From Mucilaginibacter ginsenosidivorax (GTDB lineage: Bacteria > Bacteroidota > Bacteroidia > Sphingobacteriales > Sphingobacteriaceae): a stretch of 64,000 nt of DNA. The stretch covers positions 1,860,001 through 1,924,000 of the forward strand of contig NZ_CP042437.1 of NCBI RefSeq assembly GCF_007971525.1. Reading direction: 5' to 3'. Within the stretch, counting starts at the first letter, position 1, and every line of letters begins with the position of its first letter. The translations under genes were made by a program, and so were the position numbers. This document shows positions 34,953 to 43,376 of the stretch, piece by piece. The notes under the pieces were generated by a model, which saw nothing but the letters and a program-made list of their open reading frames with translations, searched no databases and was not told the origin of the DNA.

Positions 34953-35111
34953 ATGCAAACCAATACTTTATCAAAGATGAGTCCATTTGTAATTTCACTC
35001 ACAGATATTTCCAAAACTCAATATTTATTTTCGAGGCATAAATATACCCGAACGTGTACTACTACCGTGGCGACATCGACCGGAGGCGGCAATGGGCTGG
35101 CCATTAGGTAG
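34953..35111 (+). CDS. Candidate small peptide gene (52 codons), RiPP-like tail
   Basis: ATG 34953 to TAG 35111 encodes MQTNTLSKMSPFVISLTDIS followed by about 14 polar residues and a tail TCTTTVATSTGGGNGLAIR. The tail is rich in Thr, Ser and Gly with a single Cys, as in precursors of modified peptides or in double-glycine leaders. TATTGTTTG at about 34920 is a weak -7-like box. No modification enzyme is nearby. The rest of 34856-35276 shows nothing else. This is a weak candidate that could be chance. Confidence 0.25.
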   Translation: MQTNTLSKMSPFVISLTDISKTQYLFSRHKYTRTCTTTVATSTGGGNGLAIR

Positions 35112-35276
35112 TTTTTACAAAACCATCTTTTTCACGATCACAAAATAACTATCGGCGGTAAATTACAAATGAGACAGGGCGCAATGTGCATTAACATTCA
35201 TTAGCCGGACAGCGGCCGGCAACACCACCACCGCCGGTGAAATTCATTTAAACCAAGTAAATAAACCAACAAATTA

Positions 35277-35750
35277 ATGGAACCAATAAAAAGTTATTCA
35301 TTCGGCGCAGCGAGCCAAAAAGCCCTCGTGGGGGTACATCCTGATTTAGTTAAGGTTTTAACCACCGCTATTACCAATAGCCCGATAGATTTTTCGATCA
35401 ATGAAGGCGTTAGATCATTGGCTACCCAGCAAAAATATTACACATGGGGGCGTACCGTTATAAACCCCAACACAGGCCCTTTACCGGGTAAACCGTTTGG
35501 TGATACAAATGCCGATGGCGTGGTGCATAAATCAAACCATCAAATAAAAGCAGATGGTTACGGGCACGCAGTTGATTTGTACCCATACATTAATGGTAAA
35601 ATTGATTTCGGAGCCGGAGCAGCACTTGTAACTATTGCTAACCACATTAAACAAGTTGCCCAAAACCTGGGGATTGCAATTACCTGGGGCGGCGATTGGA
35701 AACCACCGGTTGCACCGGTTGATAAACCTCACTTTCAATTGAAGCAATAA
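35277..35750 (+). CDS. M15-family peptidase / endolysin-like
   Basis: This encodes 157 residues resembling the L-Ala-D-Glu or D-Ala-D-Ala peptidase fold (CwlK/VanY type). SNHQIKADGYGHAVDL carries the zinc-binding His and Asp, and PHFQL near the end the second His. No signal peptide or membrane segment is seen, so export needs a holin or another route, as for phage endolysins. No other phage genes are in the window. It could be a domesticated endolysin or a prophage relic. Confidence 0.8.
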   Translation: MEPIKSYSFGAASQKALVGVHPDLVKVLTTAITNSPIDFSINEGVRSLATQQKYYTWGRTVINPNTGPLPGKPFGDTNADGVVHKSNHQIKADGYGHAVDLYPYINGKIDFGAGAALVTIANHIKQVAQNLGIAITWGGDWKPPVAPVDKPHFQLKQ

Positions 35751-35827
35751 ACCATCGCCATAGGTTTAAACTTTGAGTGATTGAGGAATTTCACTTCAAC
35801 AAGCAGCCTTTAATAATCTCCGCTTAT

Positions 35828-36211
35828 TTATCGCGGCACCGGCTGGCCGTAATGCTCCCTTGAAGCTTTTATGGCCGGCATACTTTTGTTGGCCCAGTCA
35901 TACAAAGTCATGAGTGGCGGCACCAGGCTTTCGCCAAGCGCTGTCAAAGTATATTCCACTTTTGGTGGTATTTGCGGGTACATTTTGCGCGATACCAAAC
36001 CATCGGCCTCCAGCGTTTTTAAAGTAACAGTCAGCATTTTTTGGGAAATATTATCAATCAGCTGGTGTAATTCATTAAATCGCAGGGTATCATGGTCTGA
36101 TAACATGATCACTGTTAGCATCGACCATTTATCGCCTATCCGGGCAAGCACATCTTTAATGGGGCAGTCGTCACGGTCCCCTTCACATTTTTTTAAATTT
36201 TCTTTTTTCAT
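35828..36211 (-). CDS. HxlR-family transcriptional regulator
   Basis: This encodes 127 residues of the MarR/HxlR winged-helix type. CPIKDVLARIGDKWSMLTVIML and FNELHQLIDNISQKMLTVTLK (in pieces) are diagnostic. The single Cys14 in DDCPIKD may act as an oxidation or electrophile sensor, as in several HxlR proteins. It is divergent from the SDR-DoxX unit; a perfect palindrome overlaps the promoter of that unit. Confidence 0.9.
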   Translation of the reverse strand: MKKENLKKCEGDRDDCPIKDVLARIGDKWSMLTVIMLSDHDTLRFNELHQLIDNISQKMLTVTLKTLEADGLVSRKMYPQIPPKVEYTLTALGESLVPPLMTLYDWANKSMPAIKASREHYGQPVPR

Positions 36212-36271
36212 ATCCTGCTCATTTACAGCAATAGTTACTTTACCGTAAGCTACTGATTTACAAGTACCTTC

Positions 36272-36334
36272 TTGTTTAATAAAGTAAGCTCCTTTACTTT
36301 TGACTTACTAATAGTAAGTTAATACACAAAGGTA
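36272..36334. promoter_or_regulatory. SDR promoter with HxlR palindrome
   Basis: Forward promoter: -33 TTG at 36272-36274 and -7 TACTTTTG at 36295-36302, 20 bases apart. The operator ACTTACTAATAGTAAGT, a perfect 17-bp palindrome, lies at 36303-36319, directly after the -7 box. A weaker copy (AAGTAA...TTTACTT) is at 36282-36299. On the minus strand CAAAGGTA at 36327-36334 is TACCTTTG, a -7 box for the HxlR gene. Confidence 0.75.
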
Positions 36335-36342
36335 ACAAAATC

Positions 36343-37140
36343 ATGGATTTAAAATTAAAAGGAAAAAGAGCACTTATAACAGGCTCAAGCGCGGGATTAG
36401 GAGAAGCCATAGCCCGGTTGCTGGCGGCAGAGGGTGCGCAGGTAACGGTACACGGCCGTAATGAAGCGCGAAGCAAATCAGTTGCCGAAAGCATAATGGA
36501 AACCGGCGGGCTGGCGGATTACATAACCGGCGACCTATCTACAGATGAGGGAGCCGACAAGGTGGCGCAGGCAGTTTTAGCAGGCGGCCAGGTTGATATT
36601 TTGGTTAACAACGTGGGCACCTACCAACCGCAACCCTGGTTAAACGCTACAGTGCAAAATTGGAACGACACGTACAACAATAACGTATTATCCTACGTGC
36701 GCATGATACACCGCCTGCTGCCGCAAATGAAAACACTGGGCTGGGGGCGCATCATCCAAATCGGTTCGTCGGTAGCCATACAGCCAATGACTATGCAGCC
36801 GGATTATAGCGCATCTGCAGCTGCCAGGCATAACCTCAGCGTATCGCTGGCACGTGAACTAAAAGGCACGGGCATTACCTCCAACACGGTTTCGCCAGGC
36901 GCAATGCTGGTTGATACCACCAGGAACATGCTACTGCAAATGGCCCAACATAATCAATGGGGCAGCAGCTGGGCCGAAATTGAAAAAAACGCCGTAGCAC
37001 AATTTACCCCCAATGATACCGAACGTCTTGGCCGCCCAGAAGAAATAGCAGGCGCCGTTGCCTACCTGGCAAGCCCGTACGCCAATTACATCAGCGGAGC
37101 AGTTATCCGCGTTGATGGTGGTTTGGTTCTATCACTTTAA
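36343..37140 (+). CDS. SDR-family oxidoreductase lacking the catalytic lysine
   Basis: This encodes 265 residues of the classical short-chain dehydrogenase fold. TGSSAGLG (13-20) binds the cofactor, NNVG (89-92) and GSS (141-143) are present. The catalytic Tyr155 is followed by SASA instead of SxxK: position 159 is Ala where Lys is normally found. The enzyme may therefore be inactive or use another residue. It is first in a two-gene unit with the DoxX protein (11 bases away) and is controlled by the HxlR palindrome. Confidence 0.85.
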   Translation: MDLKLKGKRALITGSSAGLGEAIARLLAAEGAQVTVHGRNEARSKSVAESIMETGGLADYITGDLSTDEGADKVAQAVLAGGQVDILVNNVGTYQPQPWLNATVQNWNDTYNNNVLSYVRMIHRLLPQMKTLGWGRIIQIGSSVAIQPMTMQPDYSASAAARHNLSVSLARELKGTGITSNTVSPGAMLVDTTRNMLLQMAQHNQWGSSWAEIEKNAVAQFTPNDTERLGRPEEIAGAVAYLASPYANYISGAVIRVDGGLVLSL

Positions 37141-37151
37141 ACCGCACCACC

Positions 37152-37523
37152 ATGAATAAAAAAACAGTTAACATCACAGGTTGGATACTTACGGGCCTGG
37201 TCGTATTTATGCTGGCGGCCTCTGCAATTGATAAGATCCGCGGCAGCCAGCATGCTTTACAAATGACGGCGTCTTTCGGTATCTCGCCAGACATTTATCA
37301 ACTCCTTGGGGTTATCGAGTTCTTGTCGGTTATCCTTTTCGCCGTACCGCGAACGGGATTGTTGGGCCTGCTGCTGCTGTCGGCATATTTAGGAGGTGCA
37401 ATAGCTACGCATTTACAGCACCACCAAAATATCGGTTTCCCAATGGCAATTGAAGCCATTGTTTGGATAACTGCCGTAATCCGGTTTCCCGAGCTGCATA
37501 AACGGATAATGGGGATAACATAA
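37152..37523 (+). CDS. DoxX-like membrane protein
   Basis: This encodes 123 residues with four hydrophobic helices and the DoxX-like LGVIEFLSVILFAVPRTGLLGLLLLSAYLGGAIATHL (in pieces). It is co-transcribed with the SDR gene 11 bases upstream. A long imperfect hairpin follows at 37537-37584. The 37524-37782 stretch otherwise shows no gene. Confidence 0.8.
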   Translation: MNKKTVNITGWILTGLVVFMLAASAIDKIRGSQHALQMTASFGISPDIYQLLGVIEFLSVILFAVPRTGLLGLLLLSAYLGGAIATHLQHHQNIGFPMAIEAIVWITAVIRFPELHKRIMGIT

Positions 37524-37536
37524 CCGCCTACATGTC

Positions 37537-37584
37537 GCTTAAGCACGGGCTCTGTTTTACCTTATCAATAAAGGGCCTGTGCTT
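37537..37584. terminator. Possible terminator hairpin
   Basis: TTAAGCACGGGCTCT pairs with AGGGCCTGTGCTTAA with two mismatches. It follows the DoxX stop, but there is no strong T run, so it may only be a palindromic repeat. Confidence 0.4.
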
Positions 37585-37782
37585 AATGAAGTTTCCTGAT
37601 AAATAATACGCCAGCTTAATAACCTGTCAAGCTATAAAACACCTGAGGTAAAGATGCCTCATAGCTACCCTCCCCCGTCGGTTGGCCAAACACAAAATCA
37701 CTTATTTAAGGATGCCTTCCCCTATAAAAGTCTTCCACTCGCAACTTCCACTATCAAGCCAATGTCATCTCTCTACTATTAA

Positions 37783-37814
37783 TTGACATATCGGGAAAAG
37801 TCGATATATCTTTG
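37783..37814 (+). promoter_or_regulatory. ArsR promoter with embedded operator
   Basis: -33 TTG at 37783-37785 and -7 TATCTTTG at 37807-37814, 21 bases apart. The palindrome ATATCG-N8-CGATAT (37788-37807) fills the spacer. The ATG at 37819 starts five bases after the -7 box, so the transcript is nearly leaderless. This suggests that the ArsR protein represses itself. Confidence 0.75.
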
Positions 37815-37818
37815 TGCC

Positions 37819-38118
37819 ATGGATCAGTTAGAGATATTTAAGGCGCTGTCAAACAAAACCCGGCTGCAAATTTTGCAATGGCTTAAAGAGCCCGAGCTTA
37901 ATTTCCCCTCCCAGCAGGAATATGGATTTGCCAATGGCGTTTGCGTAGGCCAAATTCAGGCTAAGGCCGGGCTTACACAATCTACCGTATCAGAATACCT
38001 GGCATTAATGCAGCGTACCGGGCTTGTTACGGCCACCCGTGTTGGGCAGTGGACTTACTACAAACGCAATGAAGAAGCCTTTGCTGCCTTAAGTAAACTG
38101 GTACAATCGGAGTTATAA
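37819..38118 (+). CDS. ArsR-family transcriptional regulator
   Basis: From ATG 37819 the protein is 99 residues. EIFKALSNKTRLQILQWLKEPE and AGLTQSTVSEYLALMQRTGLV (in pieces) give the ArsR winged helix. The insertion FPSQQEYGFANGVCVGQIQ before the recognition helix contains Cys and is longer than usual. It sits 29 bases upstream of the OYE gene on the same strand, so it probably controls it together with its own promoter, which has a clear palindrome. Confidence 0.88.
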   Translation: MDQLEIFKALSNKTRLQILQWLKEPELNFPSQQEYGFANGVCVGQIQAKAGLTQSTVSEYLALMQRTGLVTATRVGQWTYYKRNEEAFAALSKLVQSEL

Positions 38119-38147
38119 TTAAGCATTTACAAAACACAAACTATAGC

Positions 38148-39251
38148 ATGAGCACTAATAACACCTTGTTCAGGCCATTTAGCCTGAAATCGTTAAATAT
38201 CAAAAACCGCATCGTAATGGCGCCTATGACGCGTTCATTCTCGCCAAACGGTGTACCCACAGCCGATGTTGCAGCTTATTACCGCAAACGCGCTGAAGGT
38301 GAAGTGGGGTTAATTTTATCAGAAGGTACGGTTATTAACCGGGTATCCTCATCAAACGATGCCAACATCCCCCACTTTTACGGTACCGAAGCTTTGGCCG
38401 GCTGGCAAAATGTAATTAACGGTGTGCATGCCGCCGGCGGCGCTATGGGCCCGCAAATTTGGCATATGGGCATTATGGATAACCACCACTCGGGCTGGGT
38501 ACCGTCGCAGCCATTTGAGGGGCCGTCGGGCTTAAACAGGCCGGGCAATACCAATGGCAACACCATGACCGATGCTGATATTGCCGATACCATTGCCGCA
38601 TTTGGCCGCGCTGCCGCTGATGCCAAAAGATTAGGCTTTGACTGTGTTGAAATTCATGGCGCGCACGGTTACCTCATCGACCAGTTTTTTTGGGATGGTA
38701 CTAACCAGCGTACCGATATTTATGGCGGAAAAACCCTGCCCGAGCGCAGCCGTTTTGCCGTTGAAGTAATTAAAGAGGTAAGGAAACAGGTTGGCGAGGA
38801 TTTTGCCATCATCATCCGCCTTTCGCAATGGAAACCTGCCGACTATAACAACCTGCTTGCCAAAACCCCACAGGAATTAGAAGCATGGTTAAACCCGATG
38901 GCCGATGCGGGTGTGGATATTTTCCATTGCTCACAACGCCGTTTCTGGGAGACCGATTTTGAAGGTTCGGATTTAAACTTTGCCGGCTGGGCCAAAAAAG
39001 TAACGGGCAAAGCAACCATTACCGTTGGTTCTGTTGGTTTAGATGGTGAGTTTTTGGCGGCCTTCGGTGGTGCAAGTTCAAATCCAAGCTCGTTAGATGA
39101 ATTACTACGCCGCATGAACCGTGGCGATTTTGACCTGGTAGCCGTTGGCCGCCCCCTATTGGCCGACCCACATTGGGTACAAAAAATACGCGACAACCGC
39201 ACCGAACAGCTGAAAGGTTTTAGCAAAGAGGCTTTGGCGCAATTGGTATAA
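38148..39251 (+). CDS. NADH:flavin oxidoreductase, Old Yellow Enzyme family
   Basis: This encodes 367 residues of the OYE TIM-barrel. FRPFSLKSLNIKNRIVMAPMTRS at the start, CVEIHGAHGYLIDQFF (substrate-side residues) and the C-terminal VGRPLLADPHWV are typical. OYEs use FMN and NAD(P)H to reduce activated alkenes, quinones or nitro compounds. It is co-transcribed with the ArsR regulator and ends at a strong terminator. Confidence 0.93.
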   Translation: MSTNNTLFRPFSLKSLNIKNRIVMAPMTRSFSPNGVPTADVAAYYRKRAEGEVGLILSEGTVINRVSSSNDANIPHFYGTEALAGWQNVINGVHAAGGAMGPQIWHMGIMDNHHSGWVPSQPFEGPSGLNRPGNTNGNTMTDADIADTIAAFGRAAADAKRLGFDCVEIHGAHGYLIDQFFWDGTNQRTDIYGGKTLPERSRFAVEVIKEVRKQVGEDFAIIIRLSQWKPADYNNLLAKTPQELEAWLNPMADAGVDIFHCSQRRFWETDFEGSDLNFAGWAKKVTGKATITVGSVGLDGEFLAAFGGASSNPSSLDELLRRMNRGDFDLVAVGRPLLADPHWVQKIRDNRTEQLKGFSKEALAQLV

Positions 39252-39273
39252 ACACCGGTTAACCTGGTTTTAT

Positions 39274-39305
39274 AAAACGGGCTATCCTTTGGGTAGCCCG
39301 TTTTT
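39274..39305 (+). terminator. Terminator after OYE gene
   Basis: AAAACGGGCTATCC pairs with GGGTAGCCCGTTTT (one G-T), around a TTT loop, followed by a T run. Confidence 0.85.
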
Positions 39306-39417
39306 GTTTTATACCCTATAATATTCAGATAGCACGAATCCGTGCTTTTCTTAGTTCCTCGCAAACATGCTGAACAGGAGAAGTTCTACCAGGCACAAAA
39401 GGCATTTTAGTTGCCTC

Positions 39418-39822
39418 TTAATTTAGAATTGACTGTTTTTGCACCATGGCTTGTTTCCGCATGCTTTGCTTTACTTTTTCGCGGTGTTGCTCGCCCCAGG
39501 CGCTTAGTTCGGCTAAAACATTTTTTAAGGTGCGGCTGTAAGCGGTTGCTTCATAAATAATGCTTACCGGGGTGCTGGGATATACATTGCGCGTGATAAA
39601 ATCATTCAGCTCCAGGTCTTTTAGTTCATTGGCTAATACTTTGGATGATATGCCGGTAATTTCGTGCTGAATTTCTTTAAAACGCTTGGGCGATTGTACC
39701 AGGGAAAGTATCAAAGGCAGCTTCCATTTTCCATTTAAAACGTACAGGGCGTCGAGCACGTTTTTAAGCGAGTGCGCACATTCCGCCTTGCCCGGAATAC
39801 CCTCATTTTTAATCACTTTCAT
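39418..39822 (-). CDS. HxlR-family transcriptional regulator
   Basis: From ATG 39822 the protein is 134 residues. LDALYVLNGKWKLPLILSLVQSPKRFKEIQHEITGISSKVLANELKDLE (in pieces) is the HxlR winged helix. A Cys (AECAHS) near the N-terminus may be a redox sensor. It is divergent from the azoreductase, and the 143-base gap contains TTACC/GGTAA palindromes. Confidence 0.9.
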   Translation of the reverse strand: MKVIKNEGIPGKAECAHSLKNVLDALYVLNGKWKLPLILSLVQSPKRFKEIQHEITGISSKVLANELKDLELNDFITRNVYPSTPVSIIYEATAYSRTLKNVLAELSAWGEQHREKVKQSMRKQAMVQKQSILN

Positions 39823-39840
39823 ACATGCAAAGATAATCAC

Positions 39841-39908
39841 TTACCTGGATGTAACCGCTTACCTTTGGGTAACTACTCACTTTTTGCCACCTGGTAACCA
39901 TAGTTTTG
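39841..39908. promoter_or_regulatory. HxlR-azoR control region
   Basis: The palindrome TTACC-tttg-GGTAA is at 39859-39872, with related half-sites TTACCTGGATGTAACC (39841-39856) and CTGGTAACC (39891-39899). TAGTTTTG at 39901-39908 matches the -7 box for azoR; no clear -33 box lies at the right distance. Confidence 0.6.
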
Positions 39909-39965
39909 CTTTCGATAATCCGGGAGGAAAAACCTTCCCGTGTAAAATACAAAAGCAAATTTATT

Positions 39966-40568
39966 ATGAAACATATCCTTCATTTAAAATCAAGCATCCA
40001 GGGTGCATCGTCGTATAGTATTAAGCTGGGTAACGCTATCGTCAGCAAAATTCAGGACAAATATCCGGGCAGCACGCTGGAAGAATTAAACCTGGCAGAC
40101 ATCGGGATTCCGCACTTAAACGCTGCCGCACTCCGTACATTTTTTATTCCCAAAGATCAGCTGACGCCGGAAGACAAAGCATCCATCCGCCTGTCTGATG
40201 AGCTGGTTAAACAATTATTTGCTGCAGATATCATGGTTATTGGCGCCCCGCTGATTAATTATACCATCCACTCGGCCCTAAAGGCCTGGATTGATCATGT
40301 CACCAGGCCCGGTGTTACTTTTGGGTATGGAGAAAATGGCCCTATCGGAATGGTAACCGGGAAAAAAGTTTATGTGGCCATGTCTTCCGGCGGTGTTTAC
40401 TCAGACGGGCCGGGACAAGCCAACGACTTTGTGGCCCCCTACTTAAAAGCGTTCCTTGGTTTTTTGGGGATGACAGACCTGACAGTGTTCCGTGCCGAAG
40501 GATTAAAAGTTCCCGGTGTGAAGGAACACGCTATGGAGCAGGCGCTTGACAGTATAAAAATTGATTAG
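39966..40568 (+). CDS. azoR: FMN-dependent NADH-azoreductase
   Basis: From ATG 39966 the protein is 200 residues of the flavodoxin-like azoreductase family. KHILHLKSSIQGASSYSIKLG binds FMN, and APLINYTIHSALKAWIDHVTRPG and SSGGVYSDG follow in usual order. It reduces azo dyes or quinones with NADH. It is divergent from the HxlR regulator, which probably responds to such electrophiles. An earlier TTG-type start would add non-conserved residues. Confidence 0.92.
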   Translation: MKHILHLKSSIQGASSYSIKLGNAIVSKIQDKYPGSTLEELNLADIGIPHLNAAALRTFFIPKDQLTPEDKASIRLSDELVKQLFAADIMVIGAPLINYTIHSALKAWIDHVTRPGVTFGYGENGPIGMVTGKKVYVAMSSGGVYSDGPGQANDFVAPYLKAFLGFLGMTDLTVFRAEGLKVPGVKEHAMEQALDSIKID

Positions 40569-40668
40569 CCACTTTAGGTAACCTTAAGAACTTTACAAGC
40601 ACTACAGCCATATCAACAACTGAAATGATTTACCAAAGCGGTTGATGCAGCCGGCGTAACAAAGAGGA

Positions 40669-40699
40669 GACTTGTGAAGTTTCTAAAACTTCGCAAGTC
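40669..40699. repeat. ACTTCGCAAGTC hairpin
   Basis: GACTTGTGAAGTTT pairs with AAACTTCGCAAGTC apart from one mismatch. A small intergenic palindrome after azoR; no clear T run. Confidence 0.55.
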
Positions 40700-40727
40700 C
40701 TTAATCTTCCCAAAAGCTCCCTCCCCG

Positions 40728-40815
40728 CATTAGCGATTGCAGTGGATACCGGCCCGGCGCATAACGCCCCGTGCGCGTATGAACGAAAAGCGCGGCCCCG
40801 CCTCTACCGGCGGGG
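40728..40815. repeat. GC-rich dispersed repeat, copy 3 (reverse)
   Basis: Contains GTGGATACCGGCCCGGCGCA and GTGCGCGTATGAACG, the reverse complement of the family core seen at 24261, 34765, 45240 and 46780. Confidence 0.7.
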
Positions 40816-40834
40816 AAATGCCCATACTGCTCGC

Positions 40835-43213
40835 CTACTCCGCTTTCAAATTCCTCACCGGATTGGCGATTGCTGCTTTAACAGACTGAAAACTAATAGT
40901 AACCAACGCGATAAACATAGCTGCAAGGCCCGATGAAACAAACACCCAAACCGGGATATTGATGCGGTAGGCAAAATTATTGAGCCAGTTGTGCATCAGC
41001 AGCCAGGATATAGGCGATGCGATGAACAGGGCAATTACAATAAGCCGGATAAAATCATGCGATAAAAGCAGGGTGATGTTCATTACCGAGGCGCCTAATA
41101 CCTTGCGTACGCTGATCTCTTTTTTGCGCTGGGCTATGTTATAAGCCGACAGGCCCAACAGCCCAAGGCAGGAGATAACGATGGCCACAACGGCAAAGCA
41201 AATGAACAGCTTGCCAAAACGTTCCTGGGCTATGTACTGCTGGTTGTAGGCTTCATCGGCAAAAAAGTATACCAGCGGCACATCGGGCAGTATTTTTTTC
41301 CAGGTGGCTTCCAGTTGATGTACTGTCGACCGTACATCTGCCGATGTGATATCAATAGTGATATTGGTTAAATGGCTTGAATCTACCCGTACGGTTAAGG
41401 GTTGCACGGTTTCTAAAAAGGCATGGTTATGAAAATCCCTGATCACGCCAACAATCTCGCCGGTATGGTTAAGCTGTTTAAAATGTTTACCAATAGCATC
41501 TTCGGGCTTTTTGAAGCCCAGGCTTTTTAACATGGCCTGGTTAATGAGCATGGCTTTCATCGAATCGAGGGCTAAGTTTTTTTGAAACCCGCGCCCGGCA
41601 ACCAGGGCGATATGGTATTGTTTCAGGAACACATCGTCGATAAAATAAACATCGGGCCGTTGCTGTTGCTTTTCGCCTTTGCTGTTTTCAATCATGGTAT
41701 TAAACTGATTGTTTGACGTGCCGGGAATAGACGACGACAGGCTGACCATACCAACGCCCGGGATTGCCGCAAGTTGCTGCCTTATCCCATCGGTATGCTG
41801 GTTAATGCTGTTGCTAAACTGGTAATCAATCACCAGCTTATGATCTTTTTGAAAACCCAGCTGCTGGTTTTGCATAAAGTTAAGCTGCATATACACAATG
41901 GTAGTAGCCAGGATGAGGAATATAGAAATACAAAACTGCGCCACCACCAATGACCGGCGCAACATAAGCCCGGTACCCGATGAGCCCGTTTTGCCTTTAA
42001 GGCTGCTAATGGGTTTAAAGCCCGATAAAAACAAAGCCGGGTACGCACCGGATACTATGCCTACCCCAACAGCCAGCGCCAGCAGCCATAATATATGCTG
42101 CACATTGTGAAAAATACCATCGGCTATAATAGTACCCGTTAGCTGGTTAAATAAGGGTAATAACAACGATGCAAACAGCAGGGCTATAATAAATGCAATT
42201 AAACAAAGGATTACAGCATCCATAAAAAATTGCAGCATCAGCTGGTATTTTGATGCGCCAAGCACTTTACGCACGCCAATTTCTTTGGCCCTTTGCAACG
42301 AGAACGCGGTAGTAAGGTTAATAAAATTAAAACAGGCAATAAACAGTACCAGCAGCGCTATGATAGATATGATATACACGTTGGTGATACTGCCACTGGC
42401 CGATGTGCCGGTGCGGTGCCCCCGTGGTTTGCCATACAAATAAACCTTTTTTAATGGCTCGATAGATAGCTGGTACTTAAAATCGGTTTGATCCATATTG
42501 GCTTTTACCATGGCCGGGAACTTGGCCTGCAAAGCTGCCGCCGATGCACCGGGCTGTAATAACAGATAGGTGTAAAAGCCAAAACGGGTCCAATGATTCC
42601 AGTTTTCATCAACCAGGGTCGAAATAGAAAAAAGAACATCCACCCGCAGGTGCGAGTTATACGGGATATCCTTCATAATGCCGGTTACCCTGCATTTGGC
42701 TTTGCCGTTAATGAGCATGGTTTGGCCCATCGGGTCGGCGTTGCCGAAGTATTTTTTGGCGGCGGTTTCGGATAGTACCACATCGCAGGGGGCATTAAAC
42801 AGGTGGCCGATGTCGCCCCGCAGCAGCGGCCACGAAAATATTTTAAAGGCCGACGAATCGGCGTAGGCTACTTCTTCCTTTACCGCGTTGTCGGGGTTGC
42901 TTTGCAAAATCATATCGTCCATAAACACCCTGGCCATATCTTTCACCTCGGGGAAGGCGGCTTTTATAGCCGGCCCCATCGGGGTTGATGCACTTTCGTA
43001 ATTAATACCTACCGGCGTTTTCACATCGGTTACCAGGCGGTAAATATTATCGGCCTTATCATTATAACCGTCACGGTTTAATTCAAAATGCACATACAAC
43101 AATGCGAAAAAACAAACGCAAATGCCTGTAGCCAGGCCGGTGATATTGATGAGGGAGAAAACCTTGTTCTTCCACAGGTATCGCAAAGTGGTTTTGAAGT
43201 AGTTTTTTAGCAT
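40835..43213 (-). CDS. ABC transporter permease, MacB/FtsX-type
   Basis: This encodes 792 residues. It has the N-terminal helix (WKNKVFSLINITGLATGICVCFFALLYV, in pieces), a periplasmic MacB_PCD domain, and FtsX domains with characteristic motifs LQRAKEIGVRKVLGASKYQLMLQF and ISVRKVLGASVMNIT. The two FtsX-like halves give about eight hydrophobic helices. This duplicated layout is typical of Bacteroidota permeases for peptides, lipoproteins or stress signals. No ATPase gene adjoins it, so it pairs with one elsewhere. Confidence 0.9.
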   Translation of the reverse strand: MLKNYFKTTLRYLWKNKVFSLINITGLATGICVCFFALLYVHFELNRDGYNDKADNIYRLVTDVKTPVGINYESASTPMGPAIKAAFPEVKDMARVFMDDMILQSNPDNAVKEEVAYADSSAFKIFSWPLLRGDIGHLFNAPCDVVLSETAAKKYFGNADPMGQTMLINGKAKCRVTGIMKDIPYNSHLRVDVLFSISTLVDENWNHWTRFGFYTYLLLQPGASAAALQAKFPAMVKANMDQTDFKYQLSIEPLKKVYLYGKPRGHRTGTSASGSITNVYIISIIALLVLFIACFNFINLTTAFSLQRAKEIGVRKVLGASKYQLMLQFFMDAVILCLIAFIIALLFASLLLPLFNQLTGTIIADGIFHNVQHILWLLALAVGVGIVSGAYPALFLSGFKPISSLKGKTGSSGTGLMLRRSLVVAQFCISIFLILATTIVYMQLNFMQNQQLGFQKDHKLVIDYQFSNSINQHTDGIRQQLAAIPGVGMVSLSSSIPGTSNNQFNTMIENSKGEKQQQRPDVYFIDDVFLKQYHIALVAGRGFQKNLALDSMKAMLINQAMLKSLGFKKPEDAIGKHFKQLNHTGEIVGVIRDFHNHAFLETVQPLTVRVDSSHLTNITIDITSADVRSTVHQLEATWKKILPDVPLVYFFADEAYNQQYIAQERFGKLFICFAVVAIVISCLGLLGLSAYNIAQRKKEISVRKVLGASVMNITLLLSHDFIRLIVIALFIASPISWLLMHNWLNNFAYRINIPVWVFVSSGLAAMFIALVTISFQSVKAAIANPVRNLKAE

Positions 43214-43325
43214 GGTAGGTAGGTGTTGTAAACCCTAAAATAGGGTTATTTTTTTAAAAGAAGGCATGCGGAGGGGTGACTCCCCGGATTTTAAAAGAGG
43301 AAATGTTGTATATCGCATGTCGGCG

Positions 43326-43376
43326 AAGACTCACCCGGCGAGGCTGCGCCGGCGTTCAAAGCCAATGTTTATATAA
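43326..43376. repeat. GACTCACC-type element, internally deleted copy
   Basis: CGAAGACTCACCCGGCGAGG is followed directly by GCGTTCAAAGCCAATG. Compared with 13186-13315 the interior and one arm are missing while both flanks are kept. The 43214-43621 gap holds only this, plus a decayed GTCAT-type repeat near 43388. Confidence 0.6.
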
